64,000 bases of DNA from Sporobacter sp942492735 (GCA_942492735.1 OW818648.1:4030001-4094000); one strand, 5' to 3'; counted from the stretch's first letter, positions 27,901 through 35,580 are shown. The notes: a model not told the origin generated them from the sequence alone. Made by a program: numbers and translations.

Positions 27901-28063
27901 CCATGCTGAAGCCGAACGCCCAAAAATCAAGCGCAACAGAAAGGACAAAAAACAGTCTGTTCGTTCTGCTGCTTGGGTTCAGGCAAATGATATATATTCC
28001 CAAGAAGAGGCTTATCGCACAAGCCACACTGAAAACAACAGAAAAAACATTCGGAGTGTTCAT
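24989..28063 (-). CDS. 7TM-GAF-GGDEF-EAL cyclic-di-GMP signalling protein
   Basis: Large membrane protein of 1024 aa combining synthesis and hydrolysis domains for cyclic-di-GMP. The N-terminus has seven hydrophobic segments like the histidine-kinase 7TM module (to about 235), then further membrane helices (about 255-410), a GAF domain (about 430-590), GGDEF (about 600-765; RFGGDEF with RKSD as inhibitory site) and EAL (about 785-1020; EALIRW, NVS, DDFGTEYSSL, AEGVET). DDFGTE has Glu where most active EAL proteins have Gly. Both active sites look otherwise complete. GGGAGG precedes the ATG. Net activity cannot be inferred. Confidence 0.96.
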   Translation of the reverse strand: MNTPNVFSVVFSVACAISLFLGIYIICLNPSSRTNRLFFVLSVALDFWAFGFSMAITADNLAIVLFWRRFSALGWGSFFSLLLHFLLVYTENDRFFSKWWKTLLLYIPAGITLLGFTWFPGINPGQYHMVSTSLGWVNVAVNNGWDLFYTVYFVIFSIAGFYLMWRWAQKSKNPRFKKQFYILLFSFALTMILGALIDLLGNLLFSVTIPQLGPLLMVFPFSVIYYTIKKHGLFNPHHITEDTILMTDQLRSKIINYMADAFFIGSLLNFITRYVIYGRENLASSLIFSISLALIGVLFQLIQHKIKNMGLKDILNAVMIAIVVPLITLRFIDFAGLTIWAFPFILLIITLIFGRSIIQTTLTISIILTQIIVWIIKPELSVKIDSIDHIFRIGIFALGIWFSFFVKKVYIAKLNENKAQIDTQKLITEISSDFVSVNESNLYEKMRKTLEKLGFFTMADRAYVYLIDNSRENLICRYFWLRKNNDRAAYDTGIISINSIPAIMRYLQDGNILAPDDIGDMNAEIGVELPRLIDSEEKSFVAMPIIVHDVFYGFFGIDTLSKSKKWHENQLGFFKIILNIFADAFERVNREKEINFMAYYDHLTKLPNRLLFKDRVAQSIHLSMRTNKIVSIIFLDLDAFKSVNDSIGHDGGDKLIIKVSEKLSGLLRKSDAISRFGGDEFLIMLNNLNSTNDIVRIAEKILSVFDKPFILNEQEFFVTASAGVAVYPYDGNDAETLIKNADIAMYKAKEQGKNNYLFCTTDMKDEILQKMTLSNGLYRALERHEFFLHYQPQVNAGTKKIIGAEALIRWNHPENGLIAPGLFIPLAEQTGLIGPIGDWVLRTACLQCRTWQICGLPDIRIAVNVSIIQLRNPGFAYRVKQILEEIHLEPRFLELEITESAAVNESDYIIEVLNGLKKLGISISIDDFGTEYSSLSRLTSMPIDRIKMDMQFVRGISKSEKEKAIAKGIIGLAHNLGLKVVAEGVETELQLNFLCDKECDEIQGFYFYHPVTSEDFERILREHD

Positions 28064-28225
28064 AACAATACCTCCCTGTTAAAATTTCGTCAATATATTT
28101 ACTTTTATCGGATTAAATCTGCTTCTCATTAGTAATTTTGTCATATTTTCCCGATCACAGCATAAATAGGATACCAACAGAAAAAGCAAGCTGGTATATT
28201 TGTTGACGCAAAGTGGATAACACTA

Positions 28226-28269
28226 TTGACTTTGTGTCGATCTGCGATATATTAGTTGTATGTGCAACT
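28226..28269 (+). promoter_or_regulatory. Promoter of the marR-heliorhodopsin operon with overlapping inverted repeat
   Basis: TTGACT (28226-28231) and TATATT (28248-28253) are spaced by 16 bp. Directly after the -10 box, AGTTG-N6-CAACT (28254-28269) covers the likely transcription start, and a further CAACT occurs at 28281-28285. A repressor bound there would block the promoter, which fits self-regulation by the MarR protein encoded next. Confidence 0.65.
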
Positions 28270-28300
28270 GTTTTTGATGCAACTAAACTGGGAGGGATCT

Positions 28301-28750
28301 ATGCCACACTGTAAGCTGTCAATCATCTCACGTGGGAGCGAAATCTTTCTTGCGCGATGCCTTGATGATTTCGGCATCACGGCGTCAGAAGCTCTAATCC
28401 TCATGTACCTCTACGAACATGACAAGCCGAGACAGGAGGACTTGTCGGCTTATTTCATGCTCGACAAAGGTACTATCGCCAAAACACTCTGCAAACTTGA
28501 GAAAAAAGAGATGATAGAGCGCCTTGTCAACGCTCAAGATCAGCGGGAAAAGGTCATCAAGATGACCGACAAGAGCTTGTGTATAAAGGATATGATCACG
28601 AGCCTTGTGCGGCTCTGGCATGAGAGGATATTTGAGGGTCTGTCGCAGACGGACATATTAAGATTCGAGCACACTTTGAATAAAATTACGGACAATGTCA
28701 CACATAGCCTCGCGGAATGGGAGACTATTTATGCCAAAGGAAAGAAGTAA
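28301..28750 (+). CDS. MarR-family transcriptional regulator upstream of the heliorhodopsin gene
   Basis: Dimeric winged-helix regulator of 149 aa. The helix-turn-helix lies at about residues 30-95: FGITASEALILMYLYEHDKPRQEDLSAYFMLDKGTIAKTLCKLEKK region in short segments, with the wing at QDQREKVIKMTDK. The ATG at 28301 follows GGAGGG with a 4-5 nt spacer; an in-frame upstream start at 28256 would lie inside the promoter. The heliorhodopsin gene starts 77 bp downstream on the same strand with no terminator between, so the two form an operon. MarR proteins commonly repress their own operon and release DNA on binding small phenolic or lipophilic ligands; the ligand here is unknown. Confidence 0.92.
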   Translation: MPHCKLSIISRGSEIFLARCLDDFGITASEALILMYLYEHDKPRQEDLSAYFMLDKGTIAKTLCKLEKKEMIERLVNAQDQREKVIKMTDKSLCIKDMITSLVRLWHERIFEGLSQTDILRFEHTLNKITDNVTHSLAEWETIYAKGKK

Positions 28751-28827
28751 ACGTATCGATGTTCGCCCAGCGCCCGAAAGCGCATTATATAAAGACACAG
28801 CACATAAAGAGAAAAGGGGTATTTGAT

Positions 28828-29619
28828 ATGACAGAAATTATTCGGCATAAACTCAGGAATTTTAACAGGGTCATGGGTGGTCTCCATCTCGTCCAAGGTG
28901 TTTTGATGCTCATTTTAGCAACAACCGTCATCCAGAAAATCGCCGAATTTGCGCCAACCATCACGCAGAACTATTTGTCCTATAATGTTCAGACAAGCAC
29001 GCTTGAACTCACCTCTCGGGAACTCTTTCAGCTGCCATTCGGGATTTTGGTGGCCTGTTTCCTGTTGATTTCTGCGCTTGCGCACGCACTCATCTCCGTC
29101 CCAAAGACAACAAACGCCATCTATAACGCCGATCTGGAGAAGGGCATTAACAAATTCAGATGGTTTGAATATGCGTTCAGTTCATCCATCATGATTGTTT
29201 TGATATCAACCCTGTTCGGAATTTATGACATCGCATCACTCATTCTGATTTTTGTCGTCAACGCCGTTATGAATCTGTTCGGCCTTGTGATGGAACAGCT
29301 CAATAGCGGAAAAGACAAGAAAAAAGTTAATTGGGGGCCATTCGTCTGGGGTTCTATTGCAGGTATCGCCCCCTGGGTAGCGATTATCCTCTATATGGTC
29401 GGAACCGGCAACTTCGATCTTGTCCCGTGGTTTGTCTGGGCAATCATCGGCACTTATTTCGTCGCCTTCAATACTTTCCCGATCAATATGATTCTGCAGT
29501 ACAAAAAGATAGGTAAATGGAAGGATTACATCTACGGCGAGCGCGTCTACATCACGCTCAGCCTTGTGGCAAAATCACTTTTAGCCTGGCTCGTTCTCTT
29601 CGGCGCAATGCAGCCGTGA
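28828..29619 (+). CDS. Heliorhodopsin (retinal-binding seven-helix photoreceptor)
   Basis: Membrane photoreceptor of 263 aa with seven hydrophobic segments. Helix 7 holds the retinal Schiff-base lysine, Lys249, in SLVAKSLLAWLV, and helix 3 holds RWFEYAFSSSIM with Glu114 as counterion; the two are 135 residues apart, close to the 134 in the founding protein (Glu107/Lys241). His20 and His86 are in positions where heliorhodopsins keep two histidines near the chromophore. The N-terminus (basic, LRNFNRVMGGLHLVQG) fits the inverted, cytoplasmic N-terminus of this family. AAAAGGGG precedes the ATG. Heliorhodopsins are known in monoderm bacteria but function is unsettled; no retinal-synthesis gene (carotenoid oxygenase) is in the window. 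Confidence 0.94.
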   Translation: MTEIIRHKLRNFNRVMGGLHLVQGVLMLILATTVIQKIAEFAPTITQNYLSYNVQTSTLELTSRELFQLPFGILVACFLLISALAHALISVPKTTNAIYNADLEKGINKFRWFEYAFSSSIMIVLISTLFGIYDIASLILIFVVNAVMNLFGLVMEQLNSGKDKKKVNWGPFVWGSIAGIAPWVAIILYMVGTGNFDLVPWFVWAIIGTYFVAFNTFPINMILQYKKIGKWKDYIYGERVYITLSLVAKSLLAWLVLFGAMQP

Positions 29620-29626
29620 ATAAGAT

Positions 29627-29666
29627 AAAGGAGGCTGCGAAACACGTCGCAGCCTCCTTTGATTTT
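29627..29666 (+). terminator. Terminator of the marR-heliorhodopsin operon
   Basis: AAAGGAGGCTGCGA (29627-29640) pairs perfectly with TCGCAGCCTCCTTT, loop AACACG, followed by GATTTTT. This bounds the two-gene operon. Confidence 0.92.
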
Positions 29667-29866
29667 TCCGTTTATAATCCTAAAACTATTGTTGCGTTAT
29701 GTCAGCCCTAATAACAACGGCCGATATAAATAACGCGGCTGTCGTTAGCGGCTTCAAGCCTAAATAACTGGATATCGTCACACTGTTTGCGAAAAAGCTA
29801 AAACTATAATGTTAAACGCTCGTCTGATAACTGACAAGATATCACTCTTCCAGTTTGATTATATCT

Positions 29867-30424
29867 TTATTCGAAGCGGTCATAAGCCCCCGCTGGTATC
29901 GACCCCTTCAGCCCGAGTACCATCGGCCATTTGCCGGTGTCATTCACGATAAAGCCCATGAGCATACCCATGTGCGTGTGCAGGTGCCGATGCTGGGCGA
30001 GAATCAGTGTAAATCTCGTGTATTCGCACCCCTCTGGATAGTGAAGCAGGTCTTCATCATTTAGTGCGCCTATGTAATTCGCGATTTTTTTCCTTGTACC
30101 GGAAAAGTAATCATCGATATTTTCGCGTGTTATAATTTTACTGGAATGAACGTTAAGATTGTTGAGATTTTCCTCATGGATCGCGGGTTCCTCGAAGTTC
30201 CTGCCGCATGGGTTTATGAAATACAGGTCCAGCGAATGCAGCATATGATAGACATGTTTCCAGACCGGCATGTCATAATAGAGCTTGTCCCAACTGTGCG
30301 CGGGGATACAAGCAATCACATTGCCGACCTCCCAAAGCGCGCGCTCTGTCTGGTCTTTGATGATCGCTGAATATGTTCCCTGTTCCAGAATAACCACCGC
30401 CTTCCCGCTTGATATCATTTGCAT
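29867..30424 (-). CDS. DinB-like four-helix protein
   Basis: A 185-aa soluble protein with DinB-superfamily features: a first histidine in KHVYHMLHSLDLY (about residue 60) and the pair in QHRHLHTHMGML (about residue 145) are placed as the metal-binding triad of DinB/YfiT proteins. Members include thiol transferases and metal-dependent hydrolases, and many are uncharacterised. The start is uncertain: the ATG at 30424 has only a weak site, and the first 12 residues look unlike the rest. It stands alone between two plus-strand units. The 247 bp before its 3' end (29620-29866) contain only the operon terminator. Confidence 0.75.
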   Translation of the reverse strand: MQMISSGKAVVILEQGTYSAIIKDQTERALWEVGNVIACIPAHSWDKLYYDMPVWKHVYHMLHSLDLYFINPCGRNFEEPAIHEENLNNLNVHSSKIITRENIDDYFSGTRKKIANYIGALNDEDLLHYPEGCEYTRFTLILAQHRHLHTHMGMLMGFIVNDTGKWPMVLGLKGSIPAGAYDRFE

Positions 30425-30509
30425 TTATACTAGCATATTCCAGCATTAAATACTATAATTGGTAAGATGAATGTTATCGGCATTATTTGCAGGAGGGGGA
30501 TGGATACAT

Positions 30510-31202
30510 ATGGCACTTCTCAGCAGCTTATTCACGATCTTTGCGGCGCTTATTCTGCCGCTCGGCGCGGGGATATGGCTCGCCGCCCGAAAAAAAGGAT
30601 ATCTCAAACCAGTTCTGCTCGGCGTTCTGACTTTTTCTTTGTTTCAAGGCGTGCGCCTCTGGCTGAACTATTTCGTTTTGGCGCCGATGCCATCGATGAC
30701 ATTACTCAGCATGTCTTCGCCTGTCTTGTATTTTCTGTTTTTCGGCGCGACAGCCGGGCTCTTTGAGGAAGGTGGGCGGTGGCTTGTGATGAGTCTGTTC
30801 ATGAAAGACAGGCACCGCATGAGTGACGGCATCGCCTTCGGTGTCGGACACGGCGGCATTGAAGCTATTCTGTTTGCAGGGATAAGTGCCTTGGCTCTAC
30901 TTATATTGAATGATAATTCAATGACACCGCCGCAGATTTTCGCCAGTGGAATTGAGCGCATCTTTGCCATGACCGCCCAAATTGCTTTGTCCGTTATGGT
31001 CCTCAAAAGCGTTGCCCTTAAAAAACCTTTGTGGCTGCTGCTGGCATTTGTTCTGCATACTATTGTCGACGCGGGCTTGGTCTTACAGGTTTACGGCGCA
31101 TCTGATTTTATGATGGAGGCTTATGTCGGCATATTTGCGGTCATCATGCTTGTTTTTCTTATGATTCAACATAAAAAGTATAAAGGAGCGGAAATCCAAT
31201 GA
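30510..31202 (+). CDS. YhfC-family putative intramembrane metalloprotease
   Basis: Polytopic membrane protein of 230 aa from the ATG at 30510, chosen because AGGAGGGGGA lies 9-13 nt before it; an in-frame ATG at 30471 lacks a site. The catalytic-type motifs of the YhfC group are visible within helices: FEEGGRW (about 89-95), GVGHGGIEAI (about 115-124) and, further on, VLHTIVDAG (about 190). These resemble the EExxR and two H motifs of CPBP/PrsW-like membrane proteases. About seven hydrophobic segments. The next gene, a DUF3887 lipoprotein, overlaps by 4 bp, a pairing I associate with this family; the substrate is unknown. Confidence 0.9.
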   Translation: MALLSSLFTIFAALILPLGAGIWLAARKKGYLKPVLLGVLTFSLFQGVRLWLNYFVLAPMPSMTLLSMSSPVLYFLFFGATAGLFEEGGRWLVMSLFMKDRHRMSDGIAFGVGHGGIEAILFAGISALALLILNDNSMTPPQIFASGIERIFAMTAQIALSVMVLKSVALKKPLWLLLAFVLHTIVDAGLVLQVYGASDFMMEAYVGIFAVIMLVFLMIQHKKYKGAEIQ

Positions 31203-31600
31203 AGAAACTCAGAAAACTGATAATAATTACTCTTGTAGCCGTCGTCACCCTCACCTTTTCCGCTTGCAGCGCATTTGAGTATGACAAGGAAGATGCCGTC
31301 AAACGCGCGAAGGAAATCGTCGAGGTGACAAACACGCGTGACTATCAGGCTGTCGTTGATATGCTGCCTGAAAGCATGCAAAAAGATGTGACAGCCGCCT
31401 CACTGAAAACCTCATGGGATCCTATGCTGACAGAGTCAGGCGCTTTCGTTGAATACATAAGTGCCCCGACAACGGGCATCACCCAAAACGGTGTCAACTA
31501 TATCGTTGTGATCGTTACCTGTAAATACGAAAACAGTAATCGAACCTTCACACTCTCATTTACGACCGATATGGATATCGCCGGGCTGTTCATGAAATAA
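31199..31600 (+). CDS. DUF3887-type lipoprotein
   Basis: Small secreted lipoprotein of 133 aa. The signal peptide has a basic start (MKKLRK), a hydrophobic core and a lipobox with Cys23 (FSAC). The mature domain (about 35-130) begins KRAKEIVEVTNTRDYQAVVDML and resembles the DUF3887 fold, a small alpha+beta domain related to the NTF2-like group. The start overlaps the YhfC-family gene by 4 bp (ATGA), so the two are coupled and may act together in the membrane. Function unknown. A terminator follows within 30 bp. Confidence 0.82.
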   Translation: MKKLRKLIIITLVAVVTLTFSACSAFEYDKEDAVKRAKEIVEVTNTRDYQAVVDMLPESMQKDVTAASLKTSWDPMLTESGAFVEYISAPTTGITQNGVNYIVVIVTCKYENSNRTFTLSFTTDMDIAGLFMK

Positions 31601-31626
31601 TCCAAAAAGCTGCGCATAAATACATA

Positions 31627-31657
31627 AAAAAGACATGGAGCCGTCTCCATGCCTTTT
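31627..31657. terminator. Bidirectional terminator between the YhfC/DUF3887 unit and rex
   Basis: AAAAAGACATGGAG pairs with CTCCATGCCTTTTT around a CCGT loop, giving an A-tract on one side and a T-tract on the other. It serves the plus-strand pair and the convergent rex gene. Confidence 0.87.
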
Positions 31658-31677
31658 TACTTATCCAAGAGCTTTAT

Positions 31678-32322
31678 TTATTTCTTATTCTCTTTGGCTT
31701 CCTTCATATAGTACCCGAGCGTCATGAGGCTGTCGCTGAGGTGGATGTTTTCCACGGCGACGTCTTCTGGTACGACCAGCTTGACGGAGGTAAAATTCCA
31801 GATGCCCTTGATGCCGAGGTGTGTTACCAAATCCGCGACCTCTTTGGCGTAGGTGCGCGGAACAGTAATGACAGCGATATCAACAGGATTTAAAGAGACG
31901 AACTCGGAAATTTTGTTGACGTGCAGAATTTCAACGTCCCTGATTTTTTCACCGATCAGATGCGGGTTGATATCAAAAACGCCGACGACGGCGTACCCGT
32001 CCTTTTCAAACGCTGAATGACGCGCGAGCGCCTGCCCAAGATGGCCCGCGCCGATGATGATCATCTTACGCTGCGTTTCAAGACCGAGAATGCTGCCGAT
32101 CTCCTGCTGCAGCTGATCCACATCATAACCGTAACCCTGCAGCCCGAAGCTGCCGAAATTGAAAAAATCCTGCCTGACTTGACTTGACGTTATCCCCATT
32201 TTTTTGCCCAAATCCGTCGATGAGACACGGCTGATGCCCATTTGATGCAAATTTGTGAGGAATCGATAATAAATCGGCAGTCTTTTTATGACGATATCAG
32301 GTATCTTTTTTCCCTGTTCCAT
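31678..32322 (-). CDS. rex: Redox-sensing transcriptional repressor Rex
   Basis: NADH/NAD+-responsive repressor of fermentation and respiration genes, 214 aa. The N-terminal winged helix (about 8-78) contains RLPIYYRFL, SSTDLGKKMGITSSQVRQDF and GSFGLQGYGYDV; the Rossmann domain starts with GAGHLGQALA (91-100). The C-terminal swap helix region LSDSLMTLGYYM is present. ATG at 32322 is preferred to an in-frame TTG 6 bp upstream because GGGGAG lies 6 nt before it. Rex homodimers release DNA when NADH is high. No convincing 18-bp Rex site was found at its own promoter. It is a single-gene unit. Confidence 0.97.
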   Translation of the reverse strand: MEQGKKIPDIVIKRLPIYYRFLTNLHQMGISRVSSTDLGKKMGITSSQVRQDFFNFGSFGLQGYGYDVDQLQQEIGSILGLETQRKMIIIGAGHLGQALARHSAFEKDGYAVVGVFDINPHLIGEKIRDVEILHVNKISEFVSLNPVDIAVITVPRTYAKEVADLVTHLGIKGIWNFTSVKLVVPEDVAVENIHLSDSLMTLGYYMKEAKENKK

Positions 32323-32476
32323 AAACAACTCCCCAAAACATAGTTTGCATTACAAAAAACATATCATACATACTGCCGACTTGTCAATTTTAATGTCTAT
32401 GACAATGCCTTTTTCGTACGAAAAAAATAAGATAGTCTGTAGTTTTTATGAGAAATTCATACAAATAAGTTAATTC

Positions 32477-32492
32477 TTGTGAATATGCACAA
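32477..32492. promoter_or_regulatory. TTGTG/CACAA inverted repeat upstream of the chemoreceptor gene
   Basis: TTGTG-AATATG-CACAA is a 16-bp imperfect palindrome 120 bp before the chemoreceptor start, in the space divergent from rex. It looks like a Rex or Crp-type half-site pair but is 2 bp shorter than a standard Rex operator, so the assignment is weak. Confidence 0.3.
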
Positions 32493-32611
32493 AATTCGCA
32501 AACTTTTTTTACGTATTTACTAAATTCGGGTGCAACTATTCCGATAAATACAGTACAGCATCAGAATTCCTTACTGTAAGATGATGCCGAACACAGATAA
32601 AGGGGCCACGT

Positions 32612-34732
32612 ATGAAAAAAACGAAATTAATACATAGCATGTCATTTAAAATATCGCTAAAAATTGCCGTGATCATTTCCCTCATCATGGCGGTGATTTG
32701 CCTGTTTATGAGCATTTCGCTGACGGCTACGATATCGAAGATGACAGAAGACAAGATCACCCTGCTCGCGGGCGAGAACGCCAGTATTGCGACGGATTAT
32801 TTAAACACCCTTCAGCAAAAGGCCTCATCACTCTCGAATACTGTCAAGTCCTATCAGGTGTTTAACCAAGACTCCGTGAAAAAGCTAACCAAAGAAATTT
32901 TTACCGAAACACTGAAGGATACGCGGATATTCGGTGTTTATGTTGCATTGGAGCCTAATAAATACTATGTGTCGACGCCCGACGGATACTCTTTTTATGC
33001 ATACCGCTCCGAAACGGGTGACATCGTCTACGAAAACTATGGGTACAACGATTACAAGGACGGCGAGTTTTATAAAGACTCCAAGGAATCCGGTGAACCG
33101 GAAATCACAGAGCCATATGCCTGGACCCTGACAAACGGCGATATTATCTGGCTGATAACGATCAGCGTACCGATGTTCAATGCCAGCGGCGATTTCATGG
33201 GTGTGACCAACTGCGACGTCGCTGCTGACACAATCGCGAATCTGGCATACGATATGGGCGGGTATAACCAATCATACAGTTATATTCTGACGGACCAAGG
33301 CAATTACGTCGCACATTCGACTGATGATACGAAATCCGGAACGATGTACGCCGAAGCCGGCAAAGCCGATATCGTTTTGGAGGCATCCCAAAACGGGAAG
33401 GCAGCCTTCTTCGAAGATATCAGTCAGCTCAACGGCGCAGCGGCATATAAGGTACATGTGCCGGTAAAAATCAACGGTATAACGGAAACCTGGTCAAGCG
33501 CCTTTGTCGTTGATAAATCCGAGGCCATGAGTCCCGTCAGGTCGAGTGTTCTCAACATCATTTTGCTGTCGGTTGGCGGTATATTGGTATTGGTTCTGCT
33601 GACATCGGTATTTATCAAGCTGTCTATTAAGCCTGTCAGAAGCCTTGTGGCATTGGCCTCCGATATTGAAAAGGGCAAGCTGACGTCAAACATCCGTGTT
33701 ATGACAAAAGACGAGCTAGGCAACCTGTCCGATCTATTTGGCAGCACGATCGTTACGCTCAACGGCTACGTGACGGAAATATCAAAAATTCTTGACGAGA
33801 TATCGGACGGCAAGCTCACTGGTACGGTGAACCGCGATTATGACGGTGACTTTAAGCCGATCAAGAATTCCTTACTTCTCATACTCAGCTCCCTCAGTCA
33901 AACCTTTACTCAGATCAATACGGTTGCCGAGCAGGTATCAGACGGTGCTTCGCAGGTGTCTTCCGGCGCGCAGACACTGGCTTCCGGCGCGACAGAACAG
34001 GCCAGCACGATTGAACAGATATCGTCCTCAATAGCCAACGTCTCGGCCGATGTTAAAAGGAACGCGGACAACGTCAACCTCGCCTCGGAATATATTGATC
34101 AAGCAGGTCAAGAAGTCGCTCGCAGCAATGATTATATGGCCACCCTCTTAAAATCGATGCAGGCCATCAACGAGTCATCCTCAAAGATTTCGGCGATTAT
34201 CAAGATCATCGACGATATCTCGTTCCAGACCAATATACTGGCACTGAACGCCGCTGTTGAAGCTGCACGCGCCGGGCAGGCGGGTAAAGGCTTCTCCGTC
34301 GTCGCCGAGGAAGTTCGGCGCCTGGCATCAAAGAGCGCCGATGCGGCAAAGCAGACAAGTGACCTCATTAACAACTCCATTGCCTCCATCAAAGACGGCC
34401 TGCGCCAGGCAGAGTCTACAGCATCATCTTTGCGTGCTGTTGCGGAAAAAGCGCAGCTTGTGGTGCAGACCAACGAACACATTCGAGAGGCATCGAACTC
34501 TCAAGCGCAGTCTATTCAGGAAATCGAAATGGGGCTTGTTCAATTTTCGTCTGTTATTCAGACGATATCCGCTGCCGCGGAGGAAAACGCCGCCGCAAGC
34601 CAGGAGCTCTCCGCGCAGGCGCAGGTGCTGTTTGAAGAGGCGAGCAAATTCAAAACGGCCAAGACGTCAGGCCGCGGTTTCTCACAGAGCTTACCCGGCA
34701 GCAAAGCCATCGCACTGCACCTGACAGACTGA
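32612..34732 (+). CDS. Methyl-accepting chemotaxis protein with dCache sensor
   Basis: Transmembrane chemoreceptor of 706 aa that signals through CheA/CheW. A first membrane helix (about 12-38), a large extracytoplasmic dCache_1-type domain (about 40-305; FGVYVALEPN, DYKDGEFYKDSKESG, GVTNCDVAAD), a second helix (about 310-335) and a HAMP domain (about 335-390) precede the cytoplasmic hairpin. The signalling tip is near EAARAGQAGKGFSVVAEEVRRLA, the universal contact with CheA/CheW. AAAGGGG precedes the ATG. No chemotaxis or flagellar gene is in the window. The ligand is unknown; the dCache domain is a typical amino-acid or organic-acid sensor. Confidence 0.97.
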   Translation: MKKTKLIHSMSFKISLKIAVIISLIMAVICLFMSISLTATISKMTEDKITLLAGENASIATDYLNTLQQKASSLSNTVKSYQVFNQDSVKKLTKEIFTETLKDTRIFGVYVALEPNKYYVSTPDGYSFYAYRSETGDIVYENYGYNDYKDGEFYKDSKESGEPEITEPYAWTLTNGDIIWLITISVPMFNASGDFMGVTNCDVAADTIANLAYDMGGYNQSYSYILTDQGNYVAHSTDDTKSGTMYAEAGKADIVLEASQNGKAAFFEDISQLNGAAAYKVHVPVKINGITETWSSAFVVDKSEAMSPVRSSVLNIILLSVGGILVLVLLTSVFIKLSIKPVRSLVALASDIEKGKLTSNIRVMTKDELGNLSDLFGSTIVTLNGYVTEISKILDEISDGKLTGTVNRDYDGDFKPIKNSLLLILSSLSQTFTQINTVAEQVSDGASQVSSGAQTLASGATEQASTIEQISSSIANVSADVKRNADNVNLASEYIDQAGQEVARSNDYMATLLKSMQAINESSSKISAIIKIIDDISFQTNILALNAAVEAARAGQAGKGFSVVAEEVRRLASKSADAAKQTSDLINNSIASIKDGLRQAESTASSLRAVAEKAQLVVQTNEHIREASNSQAQSIQEIEMGLVQFSSVIQTISAAAEENAAASQELSAQAQVLFEEASKFKTAKTSGRGFSQSLPGSKAIALHLTD

Positions 34733-34740
34733 TTTCCTCC

Positions 34741-35292
34741 TCAAATGCCGTAAGTCCCTGTCGGCGGATCCATGAAAATCGGCAGATGCGGCGCCTCAAA
34801 GGTAAAGTATATCAATGCTGCCGCCATAATAATGATCAAGACAGTTGCAATGAAGGCCGCGAACATACCCGGCTTTGTATGCTTATCAATGTGCCTTGCA
34901 AGGATGATGGCAAAAAGCAAGCAAAAAAAGAGCGAGATAATATCAATGACCAAAGATTCAATACCCAAAGCACCCGTATACGTATAGAAAAACGCCTGGA
35001 TAAAAACAGCACAGACGAATTCGCTGACGGCGCATGTGACGGCAAAGCGCGCGTAACCCCCGTCCCTCTGTCTGAGGAATATCAGATACCCTATAAACCA
35101 CCAGATCAGTATCGGCCAAAACGTCAGCTTCAGGTGCTCCCAGGGGCTTTCGTTGACCGGTGTAAAAAGACCGGCGATGAAATTATCTCCCGTCCAGCCG
35201 TAAACAAAATGAAGCGGCGATGCGGCGATAAACAATATGGGTATCCCAAGGAGCATCCATATGACGAACGGATCCTTTTTGGTTTTTTTCAT
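34741..35292 (-). CDS. DUF6512-like multi-pass membrane protein
   Basis: A 183-aa protein with about five hydrophobic segments. The segment HFVYGWTGDNFIAGLF followed by TPVNESPWEHLKL (about 28-58) is the recognisable signature of a group I know as DUF6512; no function is established. GAGGAG precedes the ATG. It converges on the chemoreceptor gene with an 8-bp gap and no visible terminator, and is divergent from the padR operon. The intergenic region upstream holds an unexplained hairpin (35374-35421) that could lie in its leader. Confidence 0.75.
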   Translation of the reverse strand: MKKTKKDPFVIWMLLGIPILFIAASPLHFVYGWTGDNFIAGLFTPVNESPWEHLKLTFWPILIWWFIGYLIFLRQRDGGYARFAVTCAVSEFVCAVFIQAFFYTYTGALGIESLVIDIISLFFCLLFAIILARHIDKHTKPGMFAAFIATVLIIIMAAALIYFTFEAPHLPIFMDPPTGTYGI

Positions 35293-35373
35293 GCGTGTCT
35301 CCTCTCGGCTAAATCAGAAAACCTAATAATCCGATTATAATTTTCCCCGGATACAATTACAATAGCAATCGAA

Positions 35374-35421
35374 ATAAAAACGGAACCGGAAAGCCATGTG
35401 CTTTCCGGTTCCGTTTTATTA
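35374..35421. terminator. Strong terminator-like hairpin in a divergent intergenic region
   Basis: A perfect 15-bp core (ACGGAACCGGAAAGC with GCTTTCCGGTTCCGT) around a CATGT loop is flanked by A- and T-tracts on both sides. It lies between two divergently transcribed genes, where no coding gene ends. It may end a small RNA or act as an attenuator in the leader of the minus-strand DUF6512-like gene. Confidence 0.7.
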
Positions 35422-35493
35422 TGTTTGGTGTGTGTGATTTTATGACGATGGAATAAAGTAAAAGTTCCGGTCTGTATATTAAAATAATCATTA

Positions 35494-35543
35494 TTGACAA
35501 GCCATCTACTGTGTGTTACTATATAGCGGTAGTAAGTAGTACC
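35494..35543 (+). promoter_or_regulatory. padR operon promoter with candidate PadR operator
   Basis: TTGACA (35494-35499) and TACTAT (35517-35522) are separated by exactly 17 bp. TACTA-N8-TAGTA (35517-35534) overlaps the -10 box, followed by two more TAGTA steps to 35541. PadR proteins often bind such TACT/AGTA palindromes at their own promoters. Confidence 0.72.
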
Positions 35544-35580
35544 GAATACCGGTCTTACAGAATAGCGAGGAATGATTGTG

